64,000 nucleotides of DNA, taken from positions 310,001 through 374,000 of the forward strand of contig CAJZBQ010000028.1 of NCBI GenBank assembly GCA_914767885.1, read 5' to 3'. Position numbers and translations under genes: made by a program. Under the pieces are notes generated by a model. It saw only the letters and a list, made by a program, of their open reading frames with translations, did not search any database and was not told the origin of the DNA. The DNA comes from Blepharisma stoltei. Its lineage: Eukaryota; Ciliophora; Heterotrichea; Heterotrichida; Blepharismidae. Shown piece after piece: positions 1 to 11,437 of the stretch (positions within the stretch are counted from its first letter, which is position 1; each line of letters starts with the position of its first letter).

Positions 1-2
1 TT

Positions 3-3000
3 AAAAACTTATCGAAAAATACAGAATTAGAGCAAAATCAAATAGAAAATGAATTTGATGAAAAAAAAAACAAAGAAAAAATTGATGAAAAAGAAGAGGA
101 TAATGAAGAGAGAATCAATTAGGGATTAATATGGGGATTATTTCAGTCACTAGCTGGCCGAGTTTCAGCTTCACGCTTCATGTGGTGTTTCCTTCATGAT
201 CACCAAAAATGGTGAGTCGTGTTCTGACGGGAAGACTCATTCTAACCTTCTTTGACCAAAATTTGCAGCAAAGGACTCTCCTGACCCATGATAGTACTCA
301 GGGTATAAGGTAAAGGTCTGATGCCTCCTTCTGTAACTGCCTCTGCTATTTGCAGGCAGAATGTTGCTCCAGAAGTGCCTGCTATGCGTCATCGTCGGTC
401 TCTTGTCTGTGGGAGCCTAGTCAGCCCAGGCCTGCACCCACCCTGAAAACTTCTCCATCTTCGGACCGTAGCCCTTCAGAAGTCACTACTCTGTCCCCAT
501 AAAATTGTGGATATTCTCTCGCCCCCATTTCTGATGAAGGAAGTGGATAATGAAGAAGATTTAGAAAATTATAATATTAGTGAAATTTATTTAAGGCTAG
601 GGAATTTAGAAAAAAAATTGAATTTAGACTTTGATTATAAACACAAAACAGATTTTCCTCAAAGACATGGAAGATTTTTAGAAAATACAAGTGAAAGCAG
701 TAAAGCTGAAAATTTGAGTGATTTTCAATTGAAGTTTATTAGAATAGTAAATGAAATCAATGATTTAAGAGAACTAGTAAACTCATTTTCAAGCCAAATA
801 ACAAATTCCCATAACGGGATGCCGATGTCTACAGTAGATTTGAATGCGCTTGAAGACCTGGAAAATAAAATCTCACATATGGAGTCTCTCCATGCGAAAA
901 ACTTTGAAGACCTAAATCATCAAATTTTTTAATCTGCAATAAACTAGTTCAACTCCAAAGTTTAGACTTATAATAATAGCATTATTCATTTTATAAGCAG
1001 ATTTCACAGGATTGTCGAAGACAATATTGGTTAATTTAATATAAGTCAGATTATTTAAAAAATGAAATTTCCTCATCAGGAAGCCCGACTTCTAAAAGAA
1101 GACAAAAGCCAGCATACACACTTTCAGCTAAAAGTGTTCACTCCTTATCTAATTTAGAACAAAATGTATCTGCACAAGTGGAATCTATTAGTGAAAAACT
1201 TAATTCAGATATTGAGTCCATCAAAAAAGAAATTTCAACGATACAAAATAACCTAACCCTAAAGGTTTTCCGAGCTGAACTTGAAGAAATTTTAACGAAA
1301 TTAAATAAACAAAACCGCACAAATCTAAAAGATTAGATTAGATTAAAATTATAGCGGGTATGGGGGTTTTATTTCAGCCCCTCGCCGTCCAACGGATAGC
1401 TTCGCAGTGACGCTAAGCGCTATCCTCACACCACCCTTTTTCCCTTCTTACGTCACCAAAAAATGGTGACGTCGAAGGTCTTCGGGGAAGCCACCCCACC
1501 CAGTCATGGTCTCCGAATCTCAGTAGAAAGCTCCTTTAACCTCCGACAGGGCTCAGAGTACAGGGGAAACGCCTTCTGCCTTCTCCATGGCCTGTCAGAA
1601 CCGTATCACAGGTTCAGTAATGCTCCCATGGAGTGGTATCGGGACTTTGCGCCAGTAGGGTCGTCTTGCAGGTAAGGAAAAAAGACCAGGGCTAGCCCCA
1701 GGTCAAAAACCCGCCCCGGAGAACTATCGCCATGTGGCTTGCCTTTCCTGGGCCTGGATCAACTTACAGGTCACCAGGAGTCCACGTCAGATCACGCCAT
1801 TTTAATAACTCTAAATCAAAAAGAAGAAACCCAAAATCGTGATGGGACACCAGGCCACGATTTAAAATCTCTTGAAGGAAGAGTCAATTCAATGTGAATG
1901 AGTCTTGAAAAAATTCATAAAATGGAAGAAGCCTTCCAAAAGGTGGTAAATGAAAATATTGAAACCAAAATTCATAAGTTTGATGATAAATTAGATAATC
2001 AGTATAAGGAATTGCTGGAAAAAATGCAAGAAATGCAGAGATTTTTTGTGGTTGAAGTAGGGGATAAAGGAGACCAAATTGATTACTTTGCGGAAAAAAT
2101 GCAGAATGTGGAAGAAGAGATAAAAGATATGAAGGAGCATCAGAAGCCGATAGTGAAATATCAGGTTATAGAAAATAAAAATGAAGGAGAAGGGTGTCCA
2201 GATGAAAATTTGTTGGAACTTTCTGAAGATATGTTTGATATAAAAACCCTCATAAAGCAGCTTAGACTTCAGGATTCTCATATAAAACAAGCCAACAGCA
2301 GCATAAAAAATCTAAGCTCTGACGTTGAAAAAATCAAAGAAATTATCAACAAAGACCAAGAAGACGGTTTAAACGCATATTTAAATCAACTTGAAGATCT
2401 TCAAAAAAATGTCTCAGAAGTCATGATAAAAGTCCAAGAAGGCTCAAGGCTAAGCCAAAGAGACTTCAGCATGCTAACTGAACTTTACCAAATAATTGAA
2501 GGAAAGGGAAATAAAGATGAAATTTTAGAAAAAGTTGATAGGAAAGAGCTTAAGCAAGCCTACCGAAACCTATCAAAAAAGGTAAAGTTTATTTAGATTG
2601 ATACTGTTCAAGATGAACTTAAAAAAATCGAAGAATTAAAAAATAAAACTGAAGTTAAAATAGAAAAACCAGCGTTTTTTAAACAGAAAGGAAACGAATG
2701 CTTAATCCCCCATCTTTAAGTCACAAAAATGCTTTTCAGGTTTATGGAAAGGGGTTAATTTTTATATATAAATTTATAGTAAATTTTTTCAATGTAAAAA
2801 ACATCAAAATTTGAAAAATTGGAAAAGAACAATTCATTTAGCTTGTAAAGTTTAGGTAAGCTGCTTAAATTTCAACGAAATAGCTAGAGATTTCATTATA
2901 ATAATTATCAATTATATATTAGAAAGTTTTTTTGTTCAGGGTGGTTGGTTTTTCTCGAAAAAGTGATTTTCAATGACTTAGCTCGTCCACAGAGGGAAGG

Positions 3001-3326
3001 ATTTAGCATGTGGACAAGATATCCCAACCCCAGCTTATACAACTAGAGAATGGACGTATTCAGGGAGTTTTCCTGCCCTCACTCATTCAAGGGTATTTTT
3101 TATTTAGTTTGGGCCTGGCTTCTCAAGAATTCTGCCTATGGTTCACACATCAAACGAAGCTACAAACAAATCCCACAAAAAATCCAAATCAGAGCTGCCC
3201 TTGCCATTAATGAGAACAGTTGAAACTGCTGAGCCTGATCCAAAGCTTATATCAGTCACTCTATCAAGAAAAGCTTCTGTAAAAAGTACTCGTATAAAAA
3301 CGACAATGTTCAAAGAGAGATTTTAA
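3..3326 (+). CDS. Large coiled-coil protein, 5' end outside window, split by four IESs
   Basis: No named family recognised. The reading frame enters the window at base 3. After removing insertions 101-548, 930-1052, 1326-1812 and 2703-3004 (one TA kept each time) and two 15-nt introns (2582-2596, 3093-3107), 645 continuous codons remain up to the TAA at 3324-3326. The protein is acidic and Lys/Glu-rich with long heptad-like coiled-coil stretches, then a CxxC (Cys-Leu-Ala-Cys) near the join at 3006 and a basic Ser/Thr-rich tail. TGA at 1895-1897 reads as Trp. All four joins keep frame, which is the main evidence that these pieces form one gene. The start is missing because the window begins inside it. 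A cytoskeletal or scaffold role is only a guess. Confidence 0.7.
101..549 (-). mobile_element. Retroposon-like IES (family S1) with 12-bp TSD
   Basis: The coding duplication GGATAATGAAGA occurs at 98-109 and again at 545-556, flanking about 435 bp of structured, GC-richer sequence without coding potential. Excision between the TA of each copy restores the frame (…EEDNEEDLEN…). Read on the minus strand, the element ends with CACCATTTTTGGTGA, then CTGAAATAATCCCCAT and a short AT-rich tail. The copy at 1326-1813 shares this 3' module. Target-site duplication plus tail suggests a SINE-like origin (inference). Confidence 0.75.
930..1053. other. Short IES in coiled-coil gene
   Basis: AT-rich insert of 122 bp bounded by TA, with short inverted ends (TAATCTG on each side). 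It carries in-frame stops; removal joins ...IF to YLKNEISSSG in frame. Confidence 0.65.
1326..1813 (-). mobile_element. Retroposon-like IES (family S1), second copy
   Basis: The insert of 486 bp is a multiple of three, and CTAAA is repeated at both edges. On the left is a (TTAGA)n-like run, which is the element's 3' tail on the minus strand: TAATCTAATCTAATC. Just inside lie CTGAAATAAAACCCCCAT and the hairpin CACCATTTTTTGGTG, shared with the element at 101-549. The middle of the two copies differs, so only the 3' module is clearly homologous. Confidence 0.65.
2703..3005 (-). mobile_element. Decayed MITE-like IES
   Basis: 301-bp TA-bounded insert; removal joins Cys-Leu to Ala-Cys-Gly in frame. 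Its interior (ATATATAAATTT, then AGCTAGAGATTTCATTATAATAATTATCA) matches, in reverse orientation and with decay, the interior of the MITEs at 14164 and 19761. The ends (AATCCCCCATC / GAGGGAAGGATT) are eroded forms of the CCCTCCGTGAG terminal repeat. Confidence 0.6.
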
Positions 3327-3355
3327 TTTTTTATAACAATTAACCACAGTCTATT

Positions 3356-3712
3356 CTAAATTTCGTTAACTACATCATGATACTCTACCCCAGCCCTGCT
3401 AAAATGCTGCTGGACAGTCCCCTTTTTGATTCCAGCAATCAAATCTGAGCATCCACCTATATGAGCTTCTCCTATAAAAATATTAGGCACAGTAGTCTGA
3501 TTGGTTATTTCTTTTAAAGCTTGCCTATAGTCCTTCCCTCTAGGATGTTGATCCAGCTCAATTACAAGCGGAGAAACTTTCATTTTCCCCAAAACTGTTT
3601 TTGCCCTATCACAATAAGGACAATAAGTTGCACTGAACACAACGCATTTATGCCTACGAATAATTTCTTCAACTTCTGGCCTGCAGTTTGAAGGTGACTG
3701 TGAACTTCCCAT
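3356..3712 (-). CDS. Glutaredoxin
   Basis: A 118-aa thiol-disulfide oxidoreductase of the dithiol glutaredoxin family, which uses glutathione to reduce protein disulfides and mixed disulfides. The active site CPYC is seen at about residues 32-35 (TYCPYCDRAK). The glutathione-binding TVPNIFIG stretch with cis-Pro lies near 73-80, and the GG-C-SDL motif near 85-91. Length is normal for a single-domain glutaredoxin. There is no targeting peptide, so it is probably cytosolic. It ends 30 bp from the upstream coiled-coil gene in a convergent arrangement and begins about 60 bp from the Rab gene's 3' end. No intron or IES. Confidence 0.93.
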   Translation of the reverse strand: MGSSQSPSNCRPEVEEIIRRHKCVVFSATYCPYCDRAKTVLGKMKVSPLVIELDQHPRGKDYRQALKEITNQTTVPNIFIGEAHIGGCSDLIAGIKKGTVQQHFSRAGVEYHDVVNEI

Positions 3713-3772
3713 TTTCTTTTCTTACTAATATAACTATTGGCAATAAATATATTCATAAAATTAAGTTAACAC

Positions 3773-4384
3773 TTAACCTTTGTTACAGCAGCCTTTCTTT
3801 TTTTTCTGTTTATTATTTTGGACTCTTACATTGGCAACGTTTCCTATGATTTCATATAGCTTTTTATCGAGGATTTCTTTTGCAAGGTGGTCGAAAACTT
3901 CTGTAATGTTATTGCCTGATTTGGCACTTGTGGGGAAAAAAGAGATTCCGAGTTCTCTGGCAAGTCTTTCACCTTCTTCAGGTGGGACAACGATGTCTTC
4001 CATATCGGATTTATTGCCTATGAGTACTAAGGCGACATGCTGATTAGCATGCTGATAGATCTGATCAACCCAGTTTTTGACATTATTGAACGATTCTTGG
4101 CTGGTGCAGTCATAACAGAGGACTATCCCCATAGCTCCTGCGTAATATGTCTTTGTTATTGTCCTAAACCTGTCCTGACCTGCTGTATCTCAGATTTGTA
4201 GCTTTACCCTGCTCCCATTAACGTTTATGACTTTGATTTTGTAGTCGATTCCTATTGTAGCGATGTGGTTTGGAGCAAAACTTATATCAACAAATCGCAG
4301 CAAAATACAACTTTTACCTACGCCTGAGTCTCCGAGAATAAGAAGCTTAAACATATAGTCGAAGTCATTGCTTGATCTTTCCAT
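3773..4384 (-). CDS. Rab-family small GTPase
   Basis: A vesicle-trafficking Rab GTPase of about 203 aa. Seen in order: P-loop GDSGVGKS near residue 18, switch I with [14 protein letters not shown] switch II, NKSD (G4) and SAK (G5). The hypervariable tail ends [10 protein letters not shown], with a double Cys suited to geranylgeranylation. The Trp of WDTAGQ is encoded by TGA (4190-4192), one of the cleanest proofs in the window that UGA means Trp; a standard-code reader would split this gene in two. It is closest in feel to the Rab1/Rab8 group, but I do not assign a subclass. No intron or IES. Confidence 0.95.
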
Positions 4385-5356
4385 TTATAATTTATACGAA
4401 AGGAAACTTTGAAGAGTTTGATAGGAAAAATAAAAAATAAAATATATATTGGAATCCAATATGCTTATTAATAATAAAATAATAGGCAAAGAGTTTGTAT
4501 TTGTAAATTTTATTATGTCTTTGCAAAAAAGCGATTTAGAGTATATTTCTAGCTCAAAAAGCATAAAAAAATTATAGTTTAATAGAAGAGAGACAAAGAA
4601 AGCGAATAAATAATAAAGCAAATGATCATATTGACTAATAAGTATGAGTGAATTTGTATTTTAATTTTTATTTGAATTTTTAAATATTAGCATTTGAATT
4701 TGGGCTCGTGATGTTGAAGTAAATTGTGGAGTGGGGTCTTTAGAAACACGAATACATTAGAACTTAAAAATGCATGATGCTGTGGAAGTTAACAAACTAG
4801 CATGTAGGTAACCAAAAAAACATTTTATGTATAATTTAATTTAAAACAGTAGTAATCATTTCAATTATGGAGATTTGTAGCTAAAAAAATTGGCATATAG
4901 GCAATTTGAAAATTAATAACATTGGCTTTAATAAATCGTAAATAGTTAGTATAAACCGAGTTTAGGGGTAGGAACTACATTTTTGACCTTGGGAATATTT
5001 TCCTATGGACTGATTCATAAATAAAAAAATAAAAAATTGCTTTTGTTAATCATGACGGCAGCCCATAAAGTAAAAAATAGTAAAAAATATGCTTTCAGCT
5101 TCCATAGCATATATCAATTCTCCCTAGCTCCACCTACTAATTATCGAGATAAATCATTAGAAATTGCTATTTTTGGGAATTTAATCTCCCTTAGTTAACA
5201 GTCAAGGAGTTTTTTTTTTACAAATATAAATTATTATGATAAAAATCTATTAAATTTAAACAAATTGTGTTTCTAAAGCACAAATTTTTATTAATAAAAT
5301 TAGATTTATCCTAAACTATTAAAAAAAATTAACTTGGTTAGCAAGATCTTTGCTCG
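4385..5356. other. Long AT-rich intergenic region
   Basis: About 970 bp between the start of the Rab gene and the end of the dehydrogenase gene. I see no coding frame with conserved content and no MITE or retroposon ends. It is AT-rich throughout with poly-A/T runs. It presumably holds the Rab promoter and the 3' end of the neighbour, but no motif can be named. Confidence 0.5.
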
Positions 5357-6133
5357 TTAACCAAAGTTTAGTAAGCATTTCAAACTTGGCTCCACTAAGT
5401 CTTTGGGATCATCTAAAACCAAATTAGGCTTATAATTTTCAGTCATATTCGAACTAACAGCTAAAGGTCTCACACAGAGAATATCTGCATCAGTCTCATT
5501 ATATAATGCCAACATAAATCTATCCCCAAAGCATTTCGTCCCACTATATAAAGAAATCATAGGCATTGTGAGCACAGTGCTCGCAGAGCTCAATGTAATT
5601 ATTCCTCTTTTTCCTTTCCTGTGTGATGAATTATCTAAAAACACTTTTGACAAAAATAATAATGGATAAGTATTTAAAGAGTGCATGTAATTAATTTCAT
5701 TTAGCTTCATATCTGAGAAATGAATTCTTGAGAGGGAAGAAACATTATTGATAAGAATTGAGAAATCATAGGACTGGAATAAATCAATAAATTTTTGTTG
5801 CAAGGATTCAGACGTCTGCAATCCAGAAAAATCGCATTTCATATAGAGGACTTGAATTTGATATTTTGAGGATAATTCTTTAGAGAGGTCTATGAGGAGA
5901 GATTCAGTTCTTGCTATTAGATAAAGATTGAAGCCTTTTGCTGCTAAGGAAACTGCATAGGCTTTTCCTATTCCATAAGTAGCACCAGTGACGAGTGCTC
6001 AGGATTTTCCATAAGTAGAGAGCTTTGTTGGCAAAATATGATAAATTAAGAGAATTCGTAAAAAATTAGCTGATAAATAGAGGAAAACTATGAGCCCAAG
6101 CCATCAAAAGAGACTACTAAGTTCCTCTATCAT
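5357..6133 (-). CDS. Short-chain dehydrogenase/reductase, membrane-anchored (17beta-HSD12/KAR-like)
   Basis: An NAD(P)-dependent SDR of about 258 aa. After an N-terminal hydrophobic segment (about residues 8-35) come the Rossmann motif TGATYGIG, an NN(V) motif (ILINNVSS), the catalytic Ser in LSSAS and the YxxxK pair in LYSGTK. The membrane anchor plus KAR-like sequence suggests the ER very-long-chain 3-ketoacyl-CoA reductase or 17beta-hydroxysteroid dehydrogenase group (inference). In-frame TGA codons at the N-terminus (SLFW, KSWALVTG) read as Trp, so the true start is the ATG at 6131-6133, well upstream of the first ATG of the uninterrupted standard-code frame. The C-terminus, ending LLNFG, is somewhat short for the family. 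Confidence 0.85.
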
Positions 6134-6566
6134 CAAATAATTAGATGCAAAATGTCTCCACAAAAATTATTAGTAATGTATATAAGTATTGCCAGAAATA
6201 AATACAGGCTAATTGCTGATTAAAGGCTTAAATCTAATCCATTTTAAAATTATTCACTTCTCACGTTTATAAATTTTCAATTTTAGAAATAAGAATTTAA
6301 AATTTAATCTATAAGAGAAATCGCTCTTAAGATCTTCTATAAAATCTTAAGATAAATATGAAATGCACTATTGCTTCAGAACTTTAATCAAAGTATTTAT
6401 ATAAATTTTAAGCATGAATAAATTACAATTAAAGAGGCTACCACAAATATAAAAACTTAAAACAATAAAAAAATTATAATCCACACTTCTTTACTTAAAA
6501 TCTATTCTATAGTGTTTTTCACGATTCTATGAACACTATTTTTATTCATATATTTTCTTGATAAAA
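6134..6566. other. Divergent intergenic region
   Basis: About 430 bp of AT-rich DNA between two divergently transcribed genes, the dehydrogenase (-) and Miro (+). No ORF, MITE end or repeat was recognised. It is probably a shared bidirectional promoter. Confidence 0.5.
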
Positions 6567-9500
6567 ATGAAAGATGATATAAGAGTCCTTGTACTTGGAG
6601 ATGGTAATTTATAATTAGAAAAGGTTGGGAAAACTTCCATAATAAAAGCTCTAATAAGTGATCAACTTCCTCTTGAAATTCCTGCTGTTCACCCTCCTGT
6701 CAAGTTCCCAAAAGAGTATTGTCTTGATAATTGTTCAGTCACAGTCGTAGACAGCCTCTATAGAAGAGATCAGGAAACAGACGATACTCTCATAGAAGAA
6801 ATTTCCAAAGCCAATTCAATCCTCCTTGTATATGATGTCACAATGACTGATACTATTGATCGATTAGGCTCTTTTTGGATGGATTTTATATCAAATCATA
6901 GTGATGCCCCAATTATCTTACCCTCCTCTTTAAATTGGAATGAAAGCATCTTTCAATTTGAAAGAGTTAATTTTTTTAAATATTATCCTAATTACACTCC
7001 TATTTAAAATAGAACAAGTTATAGGTTAATTATTGATTTTTATGACATTAAATTGGATATCAAAGCTACCTATATAGGATTATTTTTTTTTTTTAAAATT
7101 AATGACCAAAATTTTACTAATATTTTGTTTTGATTTAAAGCGGGGGAGTTAGTAGGAAATAAAGCAGACTTGAAAACTGACCAAAGCACAGCTGAACAAT
7201 TTGAAGACATTATGAGACCTCTCGCAAAAGACTATAAACAATGCGATTATGGTTAATTAAAATGCTTATGGTCTAAGCCACACTTCTTTCTAAAGAGGGC
7301 TTGGCCAAACTATTGATGTCACGGGCATATTTGTAATCCCTTGGCTTAACCATCCCAAAAATCGGCAACTAGCCTTACCAACGTCTCTCGCGCATGGTGC
7401 AATGCCCTCCCTGGCTCAGCTTCTGCATGCGTTCACCTAAGGGTCACCTTCCTCAGATATGCTGAGTGTATAAACTGTGAGCCTCTTACATTCACTCAGA
7501 GAAGGCCCTAGCCCTATGTGACCAGAAGTTCTCCACATTTTTAGTATAGAAACTCTCTAGGTAAACCACCCATAAAATAAAATATATTAGGGAGTGAAAA
7601 TTAGCAGAGCTAATTTCTTCATGCTATTTTATTTATCAATTATAAGCAATGCACTATAAGTATAGAAGTATCAGCAAAAACGTTAGTCAGCTTGCATGAT
7701 TTATTTTTATGTGCTCAAAGAGTGGTGCTTTATCCTACGTCTCCTTTGTATGAATCAGTGTCAAGACAGCTAACTCCAGAGTTTGAGAGAGCTCTTGGCT
7801 TGATTTTTAGAAGATGTGACAAGGACCAGGATTTTTATTTGAACGATTATGAGCTTGCCAATATGCACTCAGAAGTATTTCAAAATCATCTCATACAGAA
7901 TGATATGGACCATATCAAAGAGGTTGTTAGGGAAAAATGTGGAGAGGGAGTTACTGATAAAGGCATGAATTTCCATGGCTTTCTCCATCTTCAGAAAATG
8001 CTAATCCAAAGACTGAAACTCAATGTTTGCTGAACACTTTTAAGGTATTTTGGATTCAATGACAAACTGGAGCTGGAAATTAACTTTACTATCACGAAAA
8101 AGCCTACAGAGTCCATAGAACTCAGCAGGAACTCAATAAACTTTTTAATAGCAGTTTTCAAACAATATGCTAGGAACGACTTATTGACTTATGAAGACTT
8201 GTTATCAATTTTCTCTACATTAGAGTGCCCACCATGGGCTCCAACAAGAATAGATGAGCAAGCTTGGCTTAGCATTGAAAGATTTGTGGCGATGACTCCT
8301 GATTTTTGTGTCACTTTGTCGTCTTGGCTGGCATTATGGCACATGCTTACACTTCTTGACTATGAAAATTCATTAAAATATCTAGTCCATATTGGTTTTT
8401 CTTATAATTATGAAGATGCTTTTATTGTTACTAAAGAAAGAGACGTCACCGATTTTTCACAAAGAAGAGTTTTCTGTGGATTTGTGTTAGGAGAAACAGG
8501 GGTTGGAAAAACTTCACTATTAAATTCATTATTAGAAAAAGAGTTTAACCCAAATCAAATGCCTAGCACTCTTCCGAATATGGTTTCTAGAATCATTGAG
8601 GACACATCAAGCCAATTATTAGAAAGCAAATGCTTGGTACTGATTGAATATCCCACTGTTGCGTTAGAAGAAATGAAAAATAACCTTGATTTATGTGACG
8701 TCGCTATAATTCTACAAGATGGGACTAGAGAAAGCCAAGAATTCATAGCAAATGAGCTTTTGTTGCCAGAACTTTTACCAAGAATTAGAGTGAATATTAT
8801 GTGTTGTATGCTAGATGCTAAATATTTAGTTCTCCAATTCCAATTCCACGAGTGACATTCTGCACGGCTTCGTTAGAAGTTGTGTTGTGGCCCAAGCGAA
8901 TTGAGTGGACTTCCACCTCTGGTTCCCCTTAGCCCAGGCAGAATCCCTGATTTCTCGGTAAAGAATGCCCTGTTGGTCCGCAGATCATAGCTAAGCATCA
9001 CCATTTCCAATTCTATCCCTTCACCATTATTACGCTAACTCCTGTTTCCTACTCCTGGCCAGACCGCCCTTCTCAAGGTACCCTTTAACCGAAGGACCGC
9101 CGTAAGATATAAGTCTAGTTCGCCTCCCCTTTTTTCAGATCATCCCTGAAAATACTCAACTGCTTTCGCGATTCTAGCAGGTAATTCATTCTGCTCCATT
9201 TCGGATGCCCAATGGCCAGGGTGCTGCTGTCAAAAAGAAGTCGCAGATAACTGCCCATCGTATCAGGCCACAAAGCTGTGTTTCTGTACTTAAAACCTTC
9301 GCTTCAGGTTGCCAGATGTTGCTGGACCAGTTCCCAACTCCAAAAGCCATGACCAGATATACACGAGTAACCGTCACACGGAAGGATGATTCCGGCTCAT
9401 CACTATTTTATATATATAGAGTGAATACTAAATCTGATTACCCTATGAAGTTGACGATTGATTTATCAAAAGAACGGCCTGTCGGACTATTTACTGAGAT

Positions 9501-9666
9501 TGTAAATATCGCAATAAAGCCTATGAATGGGCTAGAAGATCATGTGAGGCGAGAGATTAAGAAAAGTATGCAGGAAAAAAGAATGTCAGCAGCGTTAAAA
9601 ATTGGAATCGTGGTAGCTGTTTTTGTGAGTGGAATCGCAATTATGAGGAAATATTTCCCTAGGTAA
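6567..9666 (+). CDS. Miro, mitochondrial Rho GTPase (three IESs, one intron)
   Basis: Miro proteins sit in the outer mitochondrial membrane and govern mitochondrial movement and ER contacts. After removal of intron 6604-6618 and IESs at 6919-7151, 7233-7640 and 8796-9425, the frame is 604 codons. Order: N-terminal GTPase (GDEKVGKTS near residue 12, VGNKADL near 115, VSAKT near 150), EF-hand/ELM region with DKDQDFYLNDYE near 200, second GTPase (GETGVGKTS near 422, NTKSD near 526) and a C-terminal TM anchor (about 583-600) ending RKYFPR. The intron splits the codons of the first P-loop. Two of the IESs fall at or beside G4 motifs, so the unedited gene could not give a working GTPase. TGA reads as Trp (NVCWTLLRYFGF). 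Domain order and length match the family well. Confidence 0.93.
6919..7152. mobile_element. MITE-like IES in Miro
   Basis: 232-bp insert with TTA on both sides and ends CCCTCC / GGGGGAG, like the CTCCCCC-type MITEs but with an eroded interior. Removal joins IIL to VGNKADL, rebuilding the strand before the G4 motif. Confidence 0.65.
7233..7652 (-). mobile_element. Retroposon-like IES (family S2) in Miro
   Basis: TATAA[A/G]CAATGC occurs at 7233-7244 and 7641-7652, duplicating coding sequence for YKQC. Removal of 408 bp between the TA of each copy gives DYKQC...IEVSAKT, which matches the Miro family at G5. The interior has the family signature CACCTAAGGGTCACC followed by TGCTGAGTGTA, also found near 18615, 29703 and 45072 and inverted near 12045. 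Confidence 0.75.
8796..9427. mobile_element. Retroposon-like IES in Miro C-terminal GTPase
   Basis: AGAGTGAATA at 8788-8797 is repeated at 9418-9427. The 630 bp between are GC-richer, carry stops and look unlike the flanks. Removal produces PRIRVNTKSDYP, which restores the NTKSD G4 motif exactly at the junction. Near one edge are tandem TTCCAATTCCAATTCC-like repeats that may be a tail. Confidence 0.75.
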
Positions 9667-11394
9667 TTATTTTTTAAAATTAGCATTAAGCTTTATTAGC
9701 AGTTGAGCTAAATCGGTCCGGTTATCTTTGATAGCATGAGATAGAGCTGAGTGGCCTGAGCTGTCTTTTTCATCAATGTCGATCCCTTTGGATATTAAAA
9801 ATTTTAATAAATCTTCTCTTTTTGAGTACGACCTGAATACTTTGGAAAAATTTAAAAGTTGGATTTCTGCTCCCAATTCCATCATTTTTTCTATCATAGG
9901 TATTGAAGGTAATGCAAATCATAAAGGTGGATATCCATTGATATTATAATTAATGGCTTCAATGAACTCATTTTCTGGGGTGTTCTCATGAAGAAACTCA
10001 AGAACTTCAATATTTTTATTATGGGCAGCTAGATGTAAAATTGGAAAATCGTTGCATGTCTCTTTTAGGTCAATTTTTAAAGTCGATTTTTTCTTGACGT
10101 ACCATAATAGATTTAGTGAGTTAAATTTTACAGCAATATATGGGACTGATGGAGGACCTTTAAATTTGTTGATAAAAATATCCAGAGAGCTCTCTGGTGA
10201 GCATATCAGGCATCTCTGTGTAATTAAAGCTCCATTTCCAATCAACAATTTTGCATCATCAATTTGATTCGATTTCAAAGAATATTCAAGTAGCGAAAAT
10301 TTTTCTGAATTTGAGATATTAACATTTCCTCCTTCTTTGATATAAATTGATAGCAAATCAATATCACCGATGCACTCAAATCCAATTAGTCCTTTTTCCA
10401 CTCCAGATTTCAGCAATATTTCAAAAGTTTTTAAATAATTTTTTTCATCTATTTTTTCTACATGATCTATTGGCAAATTTATACTTTCCCCTTTTTTGCC
10501 ATTAACAGTTACTGTCAATACATCATCTCCATAGTCTGTATGCTTGCTCATAATAGAGTTATTATCAGTTTCTAGCCCGTGGTAGCTCTTTTCAGCCCCT
10601 CTTCTAATTAGCTCGTCAACGATTTTTCAGTACCCTTTTGAAGCAGCAATATGCAAAGGCGGGATTTCTTTTGAATATTTTTTGATCGCTCCATTTAAAT
10701 ATTTAATCCCTTCTTCAATAATAATGCGCTCAACAATAAAGCCTCTATTAATATCAATATCAGTTTTATTTAAAAGCTCTTTAGCAATTTCACAAGATCC
10801 GCTTGCACATGCAATACACAGAATTGTAATAGAAGCCTGCTCTTGGCCTTTTTTTGACTCTAAATTAAAATAATTTTCTCCATACGATAAATTTTGCCCC
10901 AGCAAATTTTGTAAACTTTTAAAATCCCCCTGTACGACTGCATCAAAAATTTTGGACCTCATTGGAAAATCCTCGTCTAACCCTCTTCCTGTTAATAGCC
11001 AATTAGGAGTATAGACTCTGCTATAAGCATTACTGACCATACTAGCGCTTGCACTTAAAAAAGGTGTGCCTTCTCCTTCATAAGGTATAGGAGACATAAT
11101 ATCATAAAGTTTTTCATCAGTGAGCTCTTCTCTAGTAATTGTATCTATGCTTGTTTTTAATGATTGGACAGCTTCAGTTTCAAAACTCGGAATATGTTTG
11201 TGGATTGGACTGTCTGGAGATGGAGGATAAAGGATTAAAAAAAATTTTCTGCAGACCAAAGAAAATTGATATTGCTCTATTGGCGTTAAATAAGGAATTA
11301 TCAAATCTCAACTGGAAAATGAAGAAGCTGATATTTTTTCTTCAGAAAGCATGGGAGGATAGGCGATTATAGAAGAGCTCCTGCAGCATCCCAT
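9667..11394 (-). CDS. F-box-like / ankyrin-repeat protein
   Basis: About 575 aa when in-frame TGA is read as Trp (for example in SSWDLIIPYL and KGYWKIVDEL). The N-terminus has an F-box-like segment near residues 28-55 (WDLIIPYLTPIEQYQFSLVC, then RKFF). The rest contains ankyrin-type units such as PPLHIAASKGYWKIVDELIR, FPILHLAAHNKNIEVLEFL and HSALSHAIKDNRTDLAQLLI. F-box/ankyrin proteins commonly recruit substrates to SCF ubiquitin ligases (family knowledge). I chose the ATG at 11392-11394 because it gives MGCC and includes the whole F-box; a standard-code start at 11304 would cut it. The start lies 43 bp from the divergent gene at 11438. No IES or intron seen. Confidence 0.75.
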
Positions 11395-11437
11395 AAGTTT
11401 AATATTTGAAAGATTGAAATCAAAATGAATAGTTATT

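Noticed and set aside
130-501. IES with ends TATGGGGA / TCCCCATA
   Set aside because: An inverted pair exists, but joining there leaves an in-frame TAG. The 12-bp direct duplication at 98 and 545 explains the frame.
1463-1675. 70-codon ORF
   Set aside because: Within the S1 element; GC-rich, no conserved content, and inside an insertion removed from a coding gene.
3780-4043. Plus-strand ORF opposite the Rab gene
   Set aside because: Antisense shadow of a strongly conserved GTPase.
9205-9417. N-terminal part of the open frame before Miro's C-terminus
   Set aside because: The sequence is retroposon-like IES; only codons after 9418 align with the Miro family.
6567-9666. Miro, kelch and others as frameshifted pseudogenes
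   Set aside because: All breaks are explained by TGA = Trp, 15-nt introns and TA-bounded inserts; edited frames are intact and lengths normal.
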